From contig JANWYC010000014.1 in assembly GCA_025057245.1 (NCBI GenBank), positions 1 to 13,158 of the forward strand: a DNA stretch of 13,158 nucleotides. The letters are read 5' to 3'. Shown here piece after piece: positions 1-7,224 of this stretch (the first letter of the stretch is position 1; every line of letters starts with the position of its first letter). The notes beneath the pieces were generated by a model. That model had not been told where the DNA came from, did no database searches, and saw nothing but the letters and a program-made list of their open reading frames with translations. The position numbers and the translations under genes were made by a program. This DNA comes from Aquificaceae bacterium. GTDB taxonomy: Bacteria; Aquificota; Aquificia; Aquificales; Aquificaceae.

Positions 1-91
1 CTCTCTTTTTTTCTCACTGATAGCCAGCCTGTATCCATCTTACAAAGCCAGTAAGCTAAACCCTGTTGACATATTCAGAAGCGCAGGATAA
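1..91 (+). CDS. C-terminal end of an ABC transporter permease (FtsX/LolC-like), truncated by window edge
   Basis: The frame starting at base 2 is open from the window edge and ends at TAA 89-91, giving 29 residues. It reads as a hydrophobic helix (LFFSLIASLYPSY) followed by KASKLNPVDIFRSAG. The pattern 'last transmembrane helix, then A-x-LYP-x-(Y/W)-x-A-x-(K/R)-x-x-P-(V/A)-(D/E)' is the typical end of FtsX-domain permeases such as LolC/LolE and MacB. These inner-membrane proteins use ATP hydrolysis by a partner ATPase to move lipoproteins or other substrates out of the membrane. Only the tail is visible, so the subfamily and the partner ATPase cannot be told. No hairpin with a U-run follows the stop codon. 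Confidence 0.6.
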   Translation, partial: SLFFSLIASLYPSYKASKLNPVDIFRSAG

Positions 92-147
92 AGAGAGCCA
101 TGTTTTTTAGAGTATAGTTCCCATCCTCATAGTCATTTATTCAACCA

Positions 148-236
148 CGAGAATGGGTCTCGCAGGTAGAGGGACTATAAGCTCCTCTATGGAATTGGCT
201 CTTTACCAATCCCAATTAGCATTAATATGGGCTAAT
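148..236. repeat. Cluster of small inverted repeats, possible right end of the decayed IS605-type element
   Basis: Three short stem-loops lie just beyond the 3' end of the transposase relic: 148-152 with 158-162 (CGAGA/TCTCG, 5-nt loop), 167-172 with 184-189 (TAGAGG/CCTCTA), and 215-220 with 231-236 (ATTAGC/GCTAAT). IS200/IS605 elements carry subterminal imperfect hairpins at their ends, and the 3' end of tnpB overlaps a structured guide RNA, so the position fits. The stems are short and some could occur by chance. No matching left end was found. Confidence 0.35.
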
Positions 237-680
237 CCCGCTTTACCGTTCACACCTTGCGGCGTTGGACGCCAACTACTCCGCACGATGCGGGAATACT
301 TTAAAACCGTAATTGAACTTTACCAATTTGTTTATCCCTCTCTTGAAAAAGTATTGCAGGTCTTCCACTACAAGCTTTGCAGGTCTGTAGAGTGCTACAA
401 CCTTGTTTAAAATCCTTCTTATCTCCTCAATATCCCCCTGTAATACTTCTCGTTCTCATACTTCTCCTTTTACCACCTTCTTGTATTTATCCCTCACTTC
501 TTGCTTAGTCTTAACTTATAAGAATTACACAATTGATTCGTCTTTGCTAAAAGTGCTTTGTAAATCTCACACCATCGTAGTATCCATCCTCTACAAGAAT
601 GTTTTGAATTCTTCAAAAGCCAGAAAGACGAGATTTGCGTTAGAAGTTAAACTTAGTGATGTTTTCTATCCTTCGTAATG
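203..680 (-). pseudogene. Decayed IS605-type TnpB/OrfB transposase relic
   Basis: No intact gene lies here, but the minus strand carries broken coding sequence. The clearest piece runs from 515 down to TAG 276-278, interrupted by TGA at 456-458. It contains DIEEIRRILNKVVALYRPAK, then LVVEDLQYF, then INKLVKFNYG. The order 'helix, (I/L)VVEDL, then (M/I)N(R/K)L...G' matches the RuvC-II region of TnpB (IS605 OrfB), where the Glu of VVEDL is catalytic. A second frame, ending at TAA 203-205, reads RPTPQGVNGKAGLAHINAN and could be the shifted C-terminal tail. A third frame (549-600) reads LVEDGYYDGVRFTKHF and may be upstream sequence. Several frameshifts and stops make it non-functional. The N-terminal half, including the first catalytic Asp region, is missing, and no TnpA is present. 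The relic may extend to the tRNA-Phe 3' end. The family call rests on motif reading only. Confidence 0.55.
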
Positions 681-684
681 AAAG

Positions 685-757
685 TGGCCCAGGGCGGGCT
701 CGAACCGCCGACACCCCGGTTTTCAGCCGGGTGCTCTACCAGCTGAGCTACCGGGCC
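685..757 (-). tRNA. tRNA-Phe (GAA anticodon)
   Basis: The minus strand folds as a complete 73-nt cloverleaf. The 7-bp acceptor stem GGCCCGG/CTGGGCC has one G-U pair. The D arm is GCTC/GAGC, and the anticodon arm is CCCGG/CCGGG around loop CTGAAAA, giving anticodon GAA (Phe). The variable loop is 5 nt, and the T arm is GGCGG/CCGCC with loop TTCGAGC. The discriminator base is A (position 685). The next bases are CTT, so the 3' CCA is not encoded and must be added by tRNA nucleotidyltransferase. Stems are GC-rich, as expected for a thermophile. The 3' end lies directly against the transposase relic. Confidence 0.97.
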
Positions 758-772
758 TTTACTCGCACCGAT

Positions 773-783
773 ATTATATTATA
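773..783 (-). promoter_or_regulatory. Probable -10 region of the tRNA-Phe promoter
   Basis: On the minus strand two overlapping TATAAT matches (778-783 and 773-778) lie 15-26 nt upstream of the tRNA 5' end at 757. The nearer one places transcription start near 766, leaving a leader of about 9 nt to be removed by RNase P. A GC-rich stretch follows the -10, as often seen at stable RNA promoters. No good -35 hexamer is visible at normal spacing. Confidence 0.5.
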
Positions 784-941
784 ACAAAAAGCCACAAAAA
801 GGGTAGTGGTTGTATTACTACAAAAGCACAGCCTTAGGGCATACCATTGCCTTTCGGCTAATGCCAAAGCCTTACAACACATCAAGGGCATTTTGGAGCA
901 TTGCGGTGGTTTTATGTAGATTTACTCTATACTTTAAAATA

Positions 942-1421
942 GTGAAGGCTCTGTTATTATACCTCTACACTGTGTTGCTGGTGAGCTCCTGTGCCAGGAT
1001 AGTTTTAGTGGAAAACCCACTTAGTTCTCAAGAACACACCACACTTGGATACATCTACGAAATTCAGGGTAAGTGGGAGCTGGCTGAGCGCGAATACTTA
1101 AGGGCTATTAAAAAAGACAGAAAAAACTGGCTCGCCTATTACAACCTTGGAAACATCTACGCTAAGAGAGGTGATTGGACAAAAGCGGAGAAAAGTTACA
1201 GAAGAGCTCTAAACATAAACAGAGACCCAGATACTCTGAATAACTTGGCTTACGTTCTCAACAAGAGAGAAGAGCACTGCTCTGCGTTGAGGTTTGTGAA
1301 AGAAGCAATAGGTAAAGCTGATAGGGAAGAATACAGAAAGACTAAAGAAGAAATACTCAACGCTATAGAGAGTAAAAAGTTAAACTGCCTACTTCCTGAA
1401 GAGGAAGGGCATCTTTGGTAA
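942..1421 (+). CDS. Small TPR-repeat lipoprotein
   Basis: A GTG start at 942 gives a 159-residue protein beginning with a lipoprotein signal peptide: K2, a hydrophobic stretch 4-14 and lipobox V-S-S-C with Cys17 as the lipidation site. I chose this start because longer in-frame readings (from 810) add 44 residues of unlikely sequence and bury the signal peptide. The mature part has about three tetratricopeptide repeats (roughly residues 32-62, 66-99 and 100-133; for example AYYNLGNIYAKRGDWTKAE), which form helical protein-binding surfaces. It probably sits on the periplasmic face of a membrane as a scaffold; the partner is unknown. There is no Shine-Dalgarno, but TATACT at 928-933 would start transcription about 2 nt before the GTG. 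The last 33 nt overlap the end of ffh, which is convergent. Confidence 0.8.
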   Translation: MKALLLYLYTVLLVSSCARIVLVENPLSSQEHTTLGYIYEIQGKWELAEREYLRAIKKDRKNWLAYYNLGNIYAKRGDWTKAEKSYRRALNINRDPDTLNNLAYVLNKREEHCSALRFVKEAIGKADREEYRKTKEEILNAIESKKLNCLLPEEEGHLW

Positions 1422-2708
1422 GCGCGGGAGTTCTCTTGCGTTTAACATCCTTTTCATTGCTTTTTTCATCTCTTCATACTCTTTTAGCACCTTATTAACG
1501 TCAGAAACGGTAGTTCCACTACCCTTGGCTATTCTCTGCTTCCTGCTCATGTTGATTATCTTGGGGTTTCTCCTTTCTTGCTTAGTCATGGAAAGTATGA
1601 TTGCTTCCATTTTTTTGAACATATTCTCATTAATCTTCACATGCTTTAACTCGGCGCCTATGCCGGGGAGCATACCCAGTAGCTTATCCAGGGGTCCCAT
1701 GCTCTTTATGAACCTTATCTGTTTTAAAAGGTCCTCAAGGTCAAACTCACCCTTCATTACCCTGTAAGCCATTACCTGAGCCTCGTCATCGGGTATTGCC
1801 TTCTGAACCTTTTCCAAAAGGCTTTGAATATCACCCAGACCCAGTATTCTCTGAGCTATCCTGTCTGGATAGAAGGGCTCTATGTCCTCTATTTTCTCAC
1901 CGACACCTATGAACTTAACAGATACGCCCAAGGCTTCTTTTACTGATAGGGCAACGCCACCCTTTGCATCGCCATCCATCTTGGTAAGAAGCACGCCGGT
2001 AAGACCTAAGAGCTGATGAAAGGTTCTGGCGGATTCTAAAGCGGATTGTCCTTGCATGGCATCCGCCACATATATGACCTCGGAGGGTTTTACCAGCTCT
2101 TTTATCCTTCGGAGCTCTTCCATAAGCTCTTCGTCCACATGAAGCCTTCCTGCGGTGTCAAGGAGCAGATAATCCACGCCATCCCTCTTAGACCTTTCGT
2201 AAGCCCTCTTAGCTATTTCAAGAGCGGTCAAACCCTCTTCAAAACCGTAGTATTCCACCTGAACTTTCTCCGCCAGCCTCTGTAGCTGTAGCATAGCCGC
2301 AGGGCGTCTTACGTCCGTAGAGCTTACCGCCACCTTGTAGCCTTTTTCTTTCAAATAGTATGAAAGTTTCCCTATGCTGGTGGTCTTACCAGTGCCCTGA
2401 AGCCCTACGAAAAGCACCGTTCCCTTCTCTAAGTCCTTTTTTTGACCACCTAAGGTTTCCACAAGCTCTTCGTATATGCTTACAAGAAAGCTGTCTTGAG
2501 GTGATGGGCTTTTACTCAGGTCTTGATTGATAGCTTTTTCTCTCACCCTTTTTATAAAACTTTTCACCACGTCGTAGTCTACGTCAGCCTCGAGGAGTGC
2601 AGTTCTAACATCCCTGAGTATGTCGTTAACCTGTTTCTCCGTTAACTTCCTCGTATCCCTGAGCCTTCCTATGGCTTTACCAAACTTTTCCGTGAGTAGT
2701 TCCAGCAT
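1389..2708 (-). CDS. ffh: Signal recognition particle protein Ffh (SRP54)
   Basis: This 439-residue GTPase binds 4.5S RNA and signal sequences on translating ribosomes and hands them to FtsY at the membrane. An N-terminal four-helix N domain (1-95) leads into the NG GTPase: G1 GLQGTGKT (102-109), DVRRPA (132-137), G3 DTAGR (184-188), G4 TKMDGDAKGG (242-251) and the GVGEKIEDIEPF closing motif (268-279). The methionine-bearing M domain (about 315-420) contains the RNA-binding signature SRKQRIAKGSG (388-398). Length fits the family (about 430-450). The ATG at 2708 is chosen because MLELLTEKFG is the normal Ffh N-terminus; reading further upstream runs into leuB antisense. There is no Shine-Dalgarno. 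Its promoter lies partly inside leuB, and its 3' end overlaps the convergent TPR gene. No 4.5S RNA gene was recognised in the window. Confidence 0.97.
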   Translation of the reverse strand: MLELLTEKFGKAIGRLRDTRKLTEKQVNDILRDVRTALLEADVDYDVVKSFIKRVREKAINQDLSKSPSPQDSFLVSIYEELVETLGGQKKDLEKGTVLFVGLQGTGKTTSIGKLSYYLKEKGYKVAVSSTDVRRPAAMLQLQRLAEKVQVEYYGFEEGLTALEIAKRAYERSKRDGVDYLLLDTAGRLHVDEELMEELRRIKELVKPSEVIYVADAMQGQSALESARTFHQLLGLTGVLLTKMDGDAKGGVALSVKEALGVSVKFIGVGEKIEDIEPFYPDRIAQRILGLGDIQSLLEKVQKAIPDDEAQVMAYRVMKGEFDLEDLLKQIRFIKSMGPLDKLLGMLPGIGAELKHVKINENMFKKMEAIILSMTKQERRNPKIINMSRKQRIAKGSGTTVSDVNKVLKEYEEMKKAMKRMLNARELPRLPKMPFLFRK

Positions 2709-2744
2709 GATTTTAGTATAATACAGTTTTATGCCCGCTTTCAA
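2706..2744. promoter_or_regulatory. Overlapping divergent promoters for ffh and leuB in a 22-bp gap
   Basis: On the minus strand, TTGAAA (2744-2739, inside leuB codons 3-5), an 18-nt spacer and TATACT (2720-2715) form a sigma-70-like promoter. Its predicted start, 7 nt past the -10, is base 2708, exactly the A of the ffh ATG. On the plus strand TATAAT (2717-2722) predicts a start near 2729, two bases before the leuB ATG; no convincing -35 is seen there. The two -10 boxes share bases 2717-2720, so polymerase could occupy only one at a time. Neither gene has a Shine-Dalgarno. Confidence 0.55.
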
Positions 2745-3819
2745 GGTAGCGGTTTTAGAAGGTGACGGCATAGGTCCAGAGGTAGTATCCTCCGCTCTGA
2801 AAGTGCTTGAGGAGATGGGTAAGCTCTCTGGAGTAGACTTTGTCTTTGAAAAGGCTCTTATAGGTGGGTCTGCCATAGACCAGAAGGGAACTCCCCTGCC
2901 GCAGGAAACTGTGGAGCTGTGCTTAAACTCAGATGCGGTGCTTTTGGGTGCGGTGGGTGGACCAAAGTGGGATAACCTGCCTACAGAGCAAAGACCGGAG
3001 AAAGGGCTTTTGGGTATAAGAAAGGCTCTTGACCTTTATGCAAACCTCAGACCCGCAAAGGTTTACGAGCCACTCATTGCCTCGTCGCCTTTAAAAGAGG
3101 AAGTTGCCAGAGGAACCGATTTTGTGGTGGTAAGGGAGCTCACGGGAGACGTGTATTACGGAGAGCCGAGGGGCGTATTCTTTCAAGACGGCAAGAGAGT
3201 GGGCGTAAACACCATGAAATACACTGAGGACGAGATTAGAAGGGTGGTGAGAAAAGCCTTTGAGATAGCTCGTCAGAGAAAGAGAAAGCTCACAAGCGTG
3301 GATAAGTCTAACGTGCTTGAGGTAAGTGGTCTTTGGAAGACTGTGGTGGAAGAGGAGGCAAAAAGCTACCCAGATGTGGAGCTGGAGCATCTTTACGTGG
3401 ACAACTGCGCCATGCAAATAGTTAGAAGACCCTCTTCCTTTGATGTGATAGTAACGGGGAACATCTTTGGTGACATTCTCTCCGATGAGGCTGCGGTTAT
3501 AACGGGAAGCCTTGGCATGTTGCCCTCCGCCAGCCTTGGAGACAAGTATGCACTTTACGAGCCGGTGCATGGCTCCGCACCAGACATTGCGGGCAAGGGG
3601 GTAGCAAACCCCATAGCTACCATCCTCTCGGTGGGTATGATGCTCAGGTATTCCTTTGGCTTGAAAAAGGAAGCGGACTTTTTAGACAAAGCGGTGGAGT
3701 TAACCCTTCAACAAGGCTACAGAACACCTGACATATACAGTGAAGGGTGCATAAAAGTAGGAACAGAAGGTATGACTGAGGCTATAATACAAGCGGTGAG
3801 GAAGTTATGGCAAGAGTAG
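2731..3819 (+). CDS. leuB: 3-isopropylmalate dehydrogenase LeuB
   Basis: This 362-residue cytoplasmic enzyme oxidatively decarboxylates 3-isopropylmalate to 2-oxoisocaproate with NAD+, the third step of leucine synthesis. The signatures are clear: EGDGIGPEV near the N-terminus (10-18), the LeuB-specific arginine region [14 protein letters not shown] (95-108), R135 in VVVREL, Y142 with GEPRG, K192 in VDKSN, the metal-binding aspartates in [12 protein letters not shown] (244-255; D248, D252), and the NAD-binding [12 protein letters not shown] followed by ANP (277-288, 292-294). The YANLRP and GSAPDIAG elements favour LeuB over isocitrate or homoisocitrate dehydrogenase. Length is typical (350-365). 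There is no Shine-Dalgarno, and the -10 sits 9 nt from the ATG. No other leu genes are nearby, so the pathway is dispersed, as often in Aquificales. The stop overlaps the next gene by 13 nt. Confidence 0.96.
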   Translation: MPAFKVAVLEGDGIGPEVVSSALKVLEEMGKLSGVDFVFEKALIGGSAIDQKGTPLPQETVELCLNSDAVLLGAVGGPKWDNLPTEQRPEKGLLGIRKALDLYANLRPAKVYEPLIASSPLKEEVARGTDFVVVRELTGDVYYGEPRGVFFQDGKRVGVNTMKYTEDEIRRVVRKAFEIARQRKRKLTSVDKSNVLEVSGLWKTVVEEEAKSYPDVELEHLYVDNCAMQIVRRPSSFDVIVTGNIFGDILSDEAAVITGSLGMLPSASLGDKYALYEPVHGSAPDIAGKGVANPIATILSVGMMLRYSFGLKKEADFLDKAVELTLQQGYRTPDIYSEGCIKVGTEGMTEAIIQAVRKLWQE

Positions 3820-5312
3820 GGCTTATAGTTTTTCTTCTTTTAGTTACCCTTGTAAAGGCTCAAGAGGTCTTTGAGGGGTTAAGGCAGTTTTTCGGCAGAG
3901 AAGGATATGCGGTCAGGGTAGATGGAAACAGGGTCATAGTTGACTTGGGAAGGGACAAGGTTAGAGTGGGTGAGGAGTTTGATGTTTACAGAGAGGGTAG
4001 GGAAGTGGTCCACCCCGTGACGAAGCAAGTTCTGGGCAGGGAGAGGGAAAAAACTGGTAGGATAAGAATAGAGCAAGTTCAGGAAGGTTTTTCATACGCT
4101 ACGCTTCTTGAGGGCTCTGTAAGGGAGGGTGATAGGATAAGGTTAAGTGTAGGCAGGGTGTGTTTTGAAGGCTCAGAAGACGGTCTGTATAGGCTAAGGT
4201 CTGCGCTTGAGGAAGTAAGCAAAGACAAGGGGTGCGCATACACTATTAGAGAGTTAAGAGACGGCTTGGGCGTAGAATTCAGGGGAGCTCCAGTTGCCTT
4301 CTTCCAGCAAAGGCAAGTAGCCACAAGGTCTGAAAGGGTTAACCTTGAGGAGCTTAACGTTCTCTCCAGAGCAAAACTAATTCGCTCTTTAAATTCCTTG
4401 CCTTTGTCCGCAGACCTGTGCGACCTTACTGGAACTGGAAAGGAGTTTTTGGTTCTGCTATTTCAGGGAAGGGTTGAGGTGCACGAGCTAATAAAGGCGG
4501 AGCTAATCAGAAGGTTTGAGTACACACTACCCGCGGGCGTATCTGTAGGTCTTCAGTGTGGAAAGATAGGAGAAGGAAATCAAGACTTGGTAATCGTAAA
4601 CATGGTCACTGGAGACAATCCCAGCTCCATAATACTAAAAGCGGTAGGAGACGGCTTCATACCAGTGGTTAGGAATGTTCCCTACATTATGGGTATACTC
4701 AACAAGGAAAGGGCAAGGGAAACATTTATAGGTCAGAGGTTCAGCCTGAGGGATAAGTTCGGTCAAGCGGTAAAACTTTCTCTTCAAGGTGAAAGACTTA
4801 GAGAAGTGTCTCCCTTTCCTTCACCAAGAGGTTTTAGGATAGACAGTGCCTTTAGTTTTGGTGAGTATTTGCTGTTTACTGACACATCGGGAAGACTCAG
4901 AGCTTTCAAGGGTGACGGCGAGATATTTTCCACGGAGGAAGGCTTTGGTGGCTCTTACACGCTGGTAGAAATACCCTTAGAGCAGGGTAAGATAAACTTT
5001 CTCTTTAATCCAAAGGGTGTGCAGGGTAAACTGTTGGACTACAGCCTTGCCATAGTGGTAAAGAACCACATGGGTGTGGCGCAGAGGTTCTTTGACATAG
5101 TTAAATACAGCAGGGGTGAGCTTTTCCTCGTTGCGGAGAAGCGTAAAGATGTGATGTTTATAAAGCAGATAAGGGGTGGTAATTTTGAAGAGGCGGTTCA
5201 ATCCCTTCTCATGACAAAGGACGGCAGGTTGTTAGTTATAACGGGTAAGACTGGCACTATGGGCATCCAGAACAGGGGTGAGGTTTACGAAGTGGAGTTA
5301 AGCCTCCTGTAG
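3807..5312 (+). CDS. Secreted/periplasmic protein of unknown function with FlgT-C-like domain and VCBS-like C-terminal region
   Basis: The 501-residue product starts with a signal peptide (hydrophobic 4-16, probable cleavage after VKA near residue 18). Residues about 48-115 ([13 protein letters not shown] ... [21 protein letters not shown] ... VREGDRIRL) resemble the C-terminal beta-barrel of FlgT-type envelope proteins, which carry the same 'VGD.L.VYR..(K)...G...G...V..V....S.A.(L)..G..(K).GD.V' pattern. From about residue 170 on there are beta-rich segments, including [24 protein letters not shown] and [23 protein letters not shown] stretches, reminiscent of FG-GAP/VCBS beta-propeller repeats. 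I do not recognise the exact family. A GAGGAA ribosome-binding site (3799-3804 region) precedes the ATG, which lies inside the end of leuB, so the two are probably co-transcribed. The last 15 nt overlap the convergent methyltransferase gene. Confidence 0.75.
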   Translation: MARVGLIVFLLLVTLVKAQEVFEGLRQFFGREGYAVRVDGNRVIVDLGRDKVRVGEEFDVYREGREVVHPVTKQVLGREREKTGRIRIEQVQEGFSYATLLEGSVREGDRIRLSVGRVCFEGSEDGLYRLRSALEEVSKDKGCAYTIRELRDGLGVEFRGAPVAFFQQRQVATRSERVNLEELNVLSRAKLIRSLNSLPLSADLCDLTGTGKEFLVLLFQGRVEVHELIKAELIRRFEYTLPAGVSVGLQCGKIGEGNQDLVIVNMVTGDNPSSIILKAVGDGFIPVVRNVPYIMGILNKERARETFIGQRFSLRDKFGQAVKLSLQGERLREVSPFPSPRGFRIDSAFSFGEYLLFTDTSGRLRAFKGDGEIFSTEEGFGGSYTLVEIPLEQGKINFLFNPKGVQGKLLDYSLAIVVKNHMGVAQRFFDIVKYSRGELFLVAEKRKDVMFIKQIRGGNFEEAVQSLLMTKDGRLLVITGKTGTMGIQNRGEVYEVELSLL

Positions 5313-6248
5313 TTTTCTCTGAACGATAACTTTGAACCTACCTCCCATGCTTACCAGCATAGTCTTCAGTCTAGAGAGCCTTTCCACATCTTCAGGCTCC
5401 TCCGATACGCTTAACCTCTCCAGCTCCTTTATAAAAACGGAGCTCTCCATAAGAAAATCCCTAAGACTTTTCAAACTTATGCTCTCAAGCCCGTAGTCCT
5501 TACCATACTCTTCAAGAAGGGAAAAGTTAACGTGTGCGGTAATGTCCATACCTTCTGAAGGAGTAGGGTAAAACTTGTGAGCCTTGTAGCCAGCCATAGT
5601 GCCGTCGGGAAACTTTTTAAGCTCCTCCGTAGTGTATCCGTAGTCAATTACTATGTGGTATCCTCTTCGTAAGTGCGCTGCTACCTCCCTAAGGAAGTCC
5701 ACACATTCAAGGCACACTTCCACCGTTTGTGAAAGGTTTTCGTATCCCATTCTCTTCAGAACTTCTACCAGCCTGTCGTCTTCCAGCTCCCGCCACAGCT
5801 CTGAGTCATTCTGTAAAAAGAGTTCCTTTCCATCCCTTATCACATGCACTGGCAAACAGTCAAAAAACTCGTTGGAAAAAACCACGCCCTCCAGATTCAC
5901 CAAGCTTTCAACCCAAAACACTTTGTTTCCAAACTCCTTAAGCCTCTCCCTCTGCACCTTTATTAGTGTGGGACTAAAGTCGTAGATGTAGTATCTTAAA
6001 TTTCTGTAGATTTCTTTTTCCGTCTCTTTGTAGTAGGTCAGCACATCGTATGCAAGAGCTCCGCTACCGCCACCCAACTCTAAAAGAACGGGCTCTTTAA
6101 ATTCACGTAGCAACCCTGCTATATACTCCGCCAGCGCATAGCCGAAGGACCTGTCTAACTCTGGTGCGGTGAAAAAATCCCTGCGAAAGTCAGACCTACG
6201 GTAGTATTCTTCAACCGCTTTAGCCATCCAGTCTCTAAAAGAAATCAT
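5298..6248 (-). CDS. SAM-dependent methyltransferase, MidA/NDUFAF7 family (DUF185, COG1565)
   Basis: A 316-residue cytoplasmic protein with the family's ordered motifs: RRDFFTAPELDRSFG (22-36), SAM-binding motif ELGGGSGALAYDVL (57-70), SNEFFDCLPVHVI (125-137), VIDYGYTTEEL (200-210), GTMAGYKAHK (216-225) and DITAHVNF (235-242). In mitochondria NDUFAF7/MidA methylates an arginine of a complex I subunit during assembly; what bacterial members methylate is not settled. A link to a respiratory NADH dehydrogenase is possible but no complex I genes are in view. It is somewhat shorter than many bacterial members (about 350-390). The ATG overlaps the HIT stop (ATGA, 6245-6248), indicating translational coupling. 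The 3' end overlaps the convergent secreted-protein gene by 15 nt. Confidence 0.88.
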   Translation of the reverse strand: MISFRDWMAKAVEEYYRRSDFRRDFFTAPELDRSFGYALAEYIAGLLREFKEPVLLELGGGSGALAYDVLTYYKETEKEIYRNLRYYIYDFSPTLIKVQRERLKEFGNKVFWVESLVNLEGVVFSNEFFDCLPVHVIRDGKELFLQNDSELWRELEDDRLVEVLKRMGYENLSQTVEVCLECVDFLREVAAHLRRGYHIVIDYGYTTEELKKFPDGTMAGYKAHKFYPTPSEGMDITAHVNFSLLEEYGKDYGLESISLKSLRDFLMESSVFIKELERLSVSEEPEDVERLSRLKTMLVSMGGRFKVIVQRKLQEA

Positions 6249-6604
6249 CCCGGAGGCCAGCTCATACTGCGACCGGCTATAAAGTGTAGGTGCAGATGGA
6301 ATACGCTCTGACCCGCATCCTTTCCCACGTTAAACACGAGCCTGTAGCCTTTGTTGAGCTTATCGTCCGGTGCATATCCCAGCTCCTCTCCTATCTTTTT
6401 AGCTACGTAGAACATATGACCTACCACTGGAACATCTTCAGGCTCAAGGCTTTGAACCCCCACCATGTGCTTTTTTGGAATTATAAGAATGTGAGTGGGC
6501 GCTACGGGGTTAATGTCGTGAAAGGCATAAACCAGCTCATCTTCATAAACGCTCTTTGAAGGTATTTCCTTCCTCACTATCTTGCAAAAGATACAGTCCT
6601 GCAT
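6245..6604 (-). CDS. HIT family (histidine triad) nucleotide-binding protein, HINT-like
   Basis: A 119-residue protein of the HINT branch: C4-x2-C7 (DCIFCKIV) typical of zinc-binding members, the IIPKKH segment (41-46) and the catalytic triad HLHLHF with H103, H105 and H107. Length matches HINT proteins (about 110-120). Relatives hydrolyse nucleoside phosphoramidates or AMP-lysine conjugates through a covalent His-AMP intermediate; the biological substrate in bacteria is mostly unclear. A strong GGAGGT Shine-Dalgarno lies 5 nt before the ATG, unlike the leaderless-looking genes elsewhere in this window. That fits an internal gene of a polycistronic message, 20 nt after tmk and overlapping the methyltransferase start by 4 nt. 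It ends soon after the triad with SMSWPPG, the usual W-P-PG end. Confidence 0.95.
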   Translation of the reverse strand: MQDCIFCKIVRKEIPSKSVYEDELVYAFHDINPVAPTHILIIPKKHMVGVQSLEPEDVPVVGHMFYVAKKIGEELGYAPDDKLNKGYRLVFNVGKDAGQSVFHLHLHFIAGRSMSWPPG

Positions 6605-6624
6605 GGCATACCTCCGCCTATAGA

Positions 6625-7224
6625 TTATAAGTTAAGTCCCAACCTTTCTCTCAAGCAGTCTATAACCTGAGAAAACACCTCCTCCTCATCCCTCGCACCG
6701 TCTATGACCACTATCCTATCCTTTTCCTGACTAGCTACAAGTAAGTAAGCATCCCGGACTTTACGCAGGTATTCTCCCCTTTCAAAACGTGTCCTGCCTC
6801 CACCCACTCTCTCAAGGGCTAACTCAAGGGGGATGTTGATAAGAAAGGTAAGGTCTGGCTTTCTGCCTCTTATGGCTATGTGATTGAGTATGCTAACAGT
6901 GCCCAAGTTTATCTCCCTGCCGTAGCCTTGATAGGCGGTGGTAGAGTCTATAAACCTGTCCAGAATAACAATCTTTCCTTCCTTTAGGTCTGGAAGAACC
7001 CTTTCCCACATAAGGCTTGACCTTGCGGTCTCGAACAGCAAGAGCTCTGTGGTAGGGTCTGTTTCAAAACTCAGGATTAACTCTCTTATCTTCTCAGCCA
7101 GCGGTGTGGAACCGGGATCTCTGTAAAGAGATGTCTTATATCCAAGGCTTTCAAGATACTGGTATAACTTTTTAGCCTGTGTGCTCTTCCCAGAGCCATC
7201 TATGCCCTCAAAGGTTATAAGCAT
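6625..7224 (-). CDS. tmk: Thymidylate kinase
   Basis: A 199-residue cytoplasmic kinase that phosphorylates dTMP to dTDP with ATP, required for dTTP supply. Visible are the P-loop FEGIDGSGKST (5-15), the dTMP-contact segment YRDPGSTPLAEKIR (34-47; usually REPGGTPLGE, so D36 and S39 are variants), the DR motif with TTAYQGYGR (D89, R90, 95-103) and a short LID GGGRTRFE (141-148). The basic LID together with a P-loop lacking an Arg is the arrangement of the E. coli-like class. Length is normal (about 200-215). The ATG at 7224 has only a weak AGG before it. Upstream is a 208-bp gap that may hold a promoter and structured leader. Downstream, HIT and the methyltransferase follow closely. Confidence 0.96.
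   Translation of the reverse strand: MLITFEGIDGSGKSTQAKKLYQYLESLGYKTSLYRDPGSTPLAEKIRELILSFETDPTTELLLFETARSSLMWERVLPDLKEGKIVILDRFIDSTTAYQGYGREINLGTVSILNHIAIRGRKPDLTFLINIPLELALERVGGGRTRFERGEYLRKVRDAYLLVASQEKDRIVVIDGARDEEEVFSQVIDCLRERLGLNL

Noticed and set aside
66..92. TTGACA at 66-71 with GATAAA at 87-92 as a plus-strand promoter
   Set aside because: The spacer is only 15 nt, the hexamers lie inside the permease coding end, and nothing recognisable lies downstream on that strand.
153..678. Two plus-strand open frames (153-410 and 403-678) between the permease end and tRNA-Phe
   Set aside because: No ribosome-binding site, no recognisable motif and unusual composition; both lie antisense to the better supported transposase fragments.
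810..941. A 44-residue N-terminal extension of the TPR lipoprotein
   Set aside because: It would place the signal peptide and lipobox internally, and the extra sequence has no recognisable features.
2709..2876. A 56-residue N-terminal extension of Ffh
   Set aside because: The added sequence is antisense to leuB, unlike any Ffh N-terminus; MLELLTEKFG at 2708 is the expected start.
3091..3570. A 159-codon minus-strand open frame inside leuB
   Set aside because: Shadow of the well supported leuB frame with no motif or start signal.
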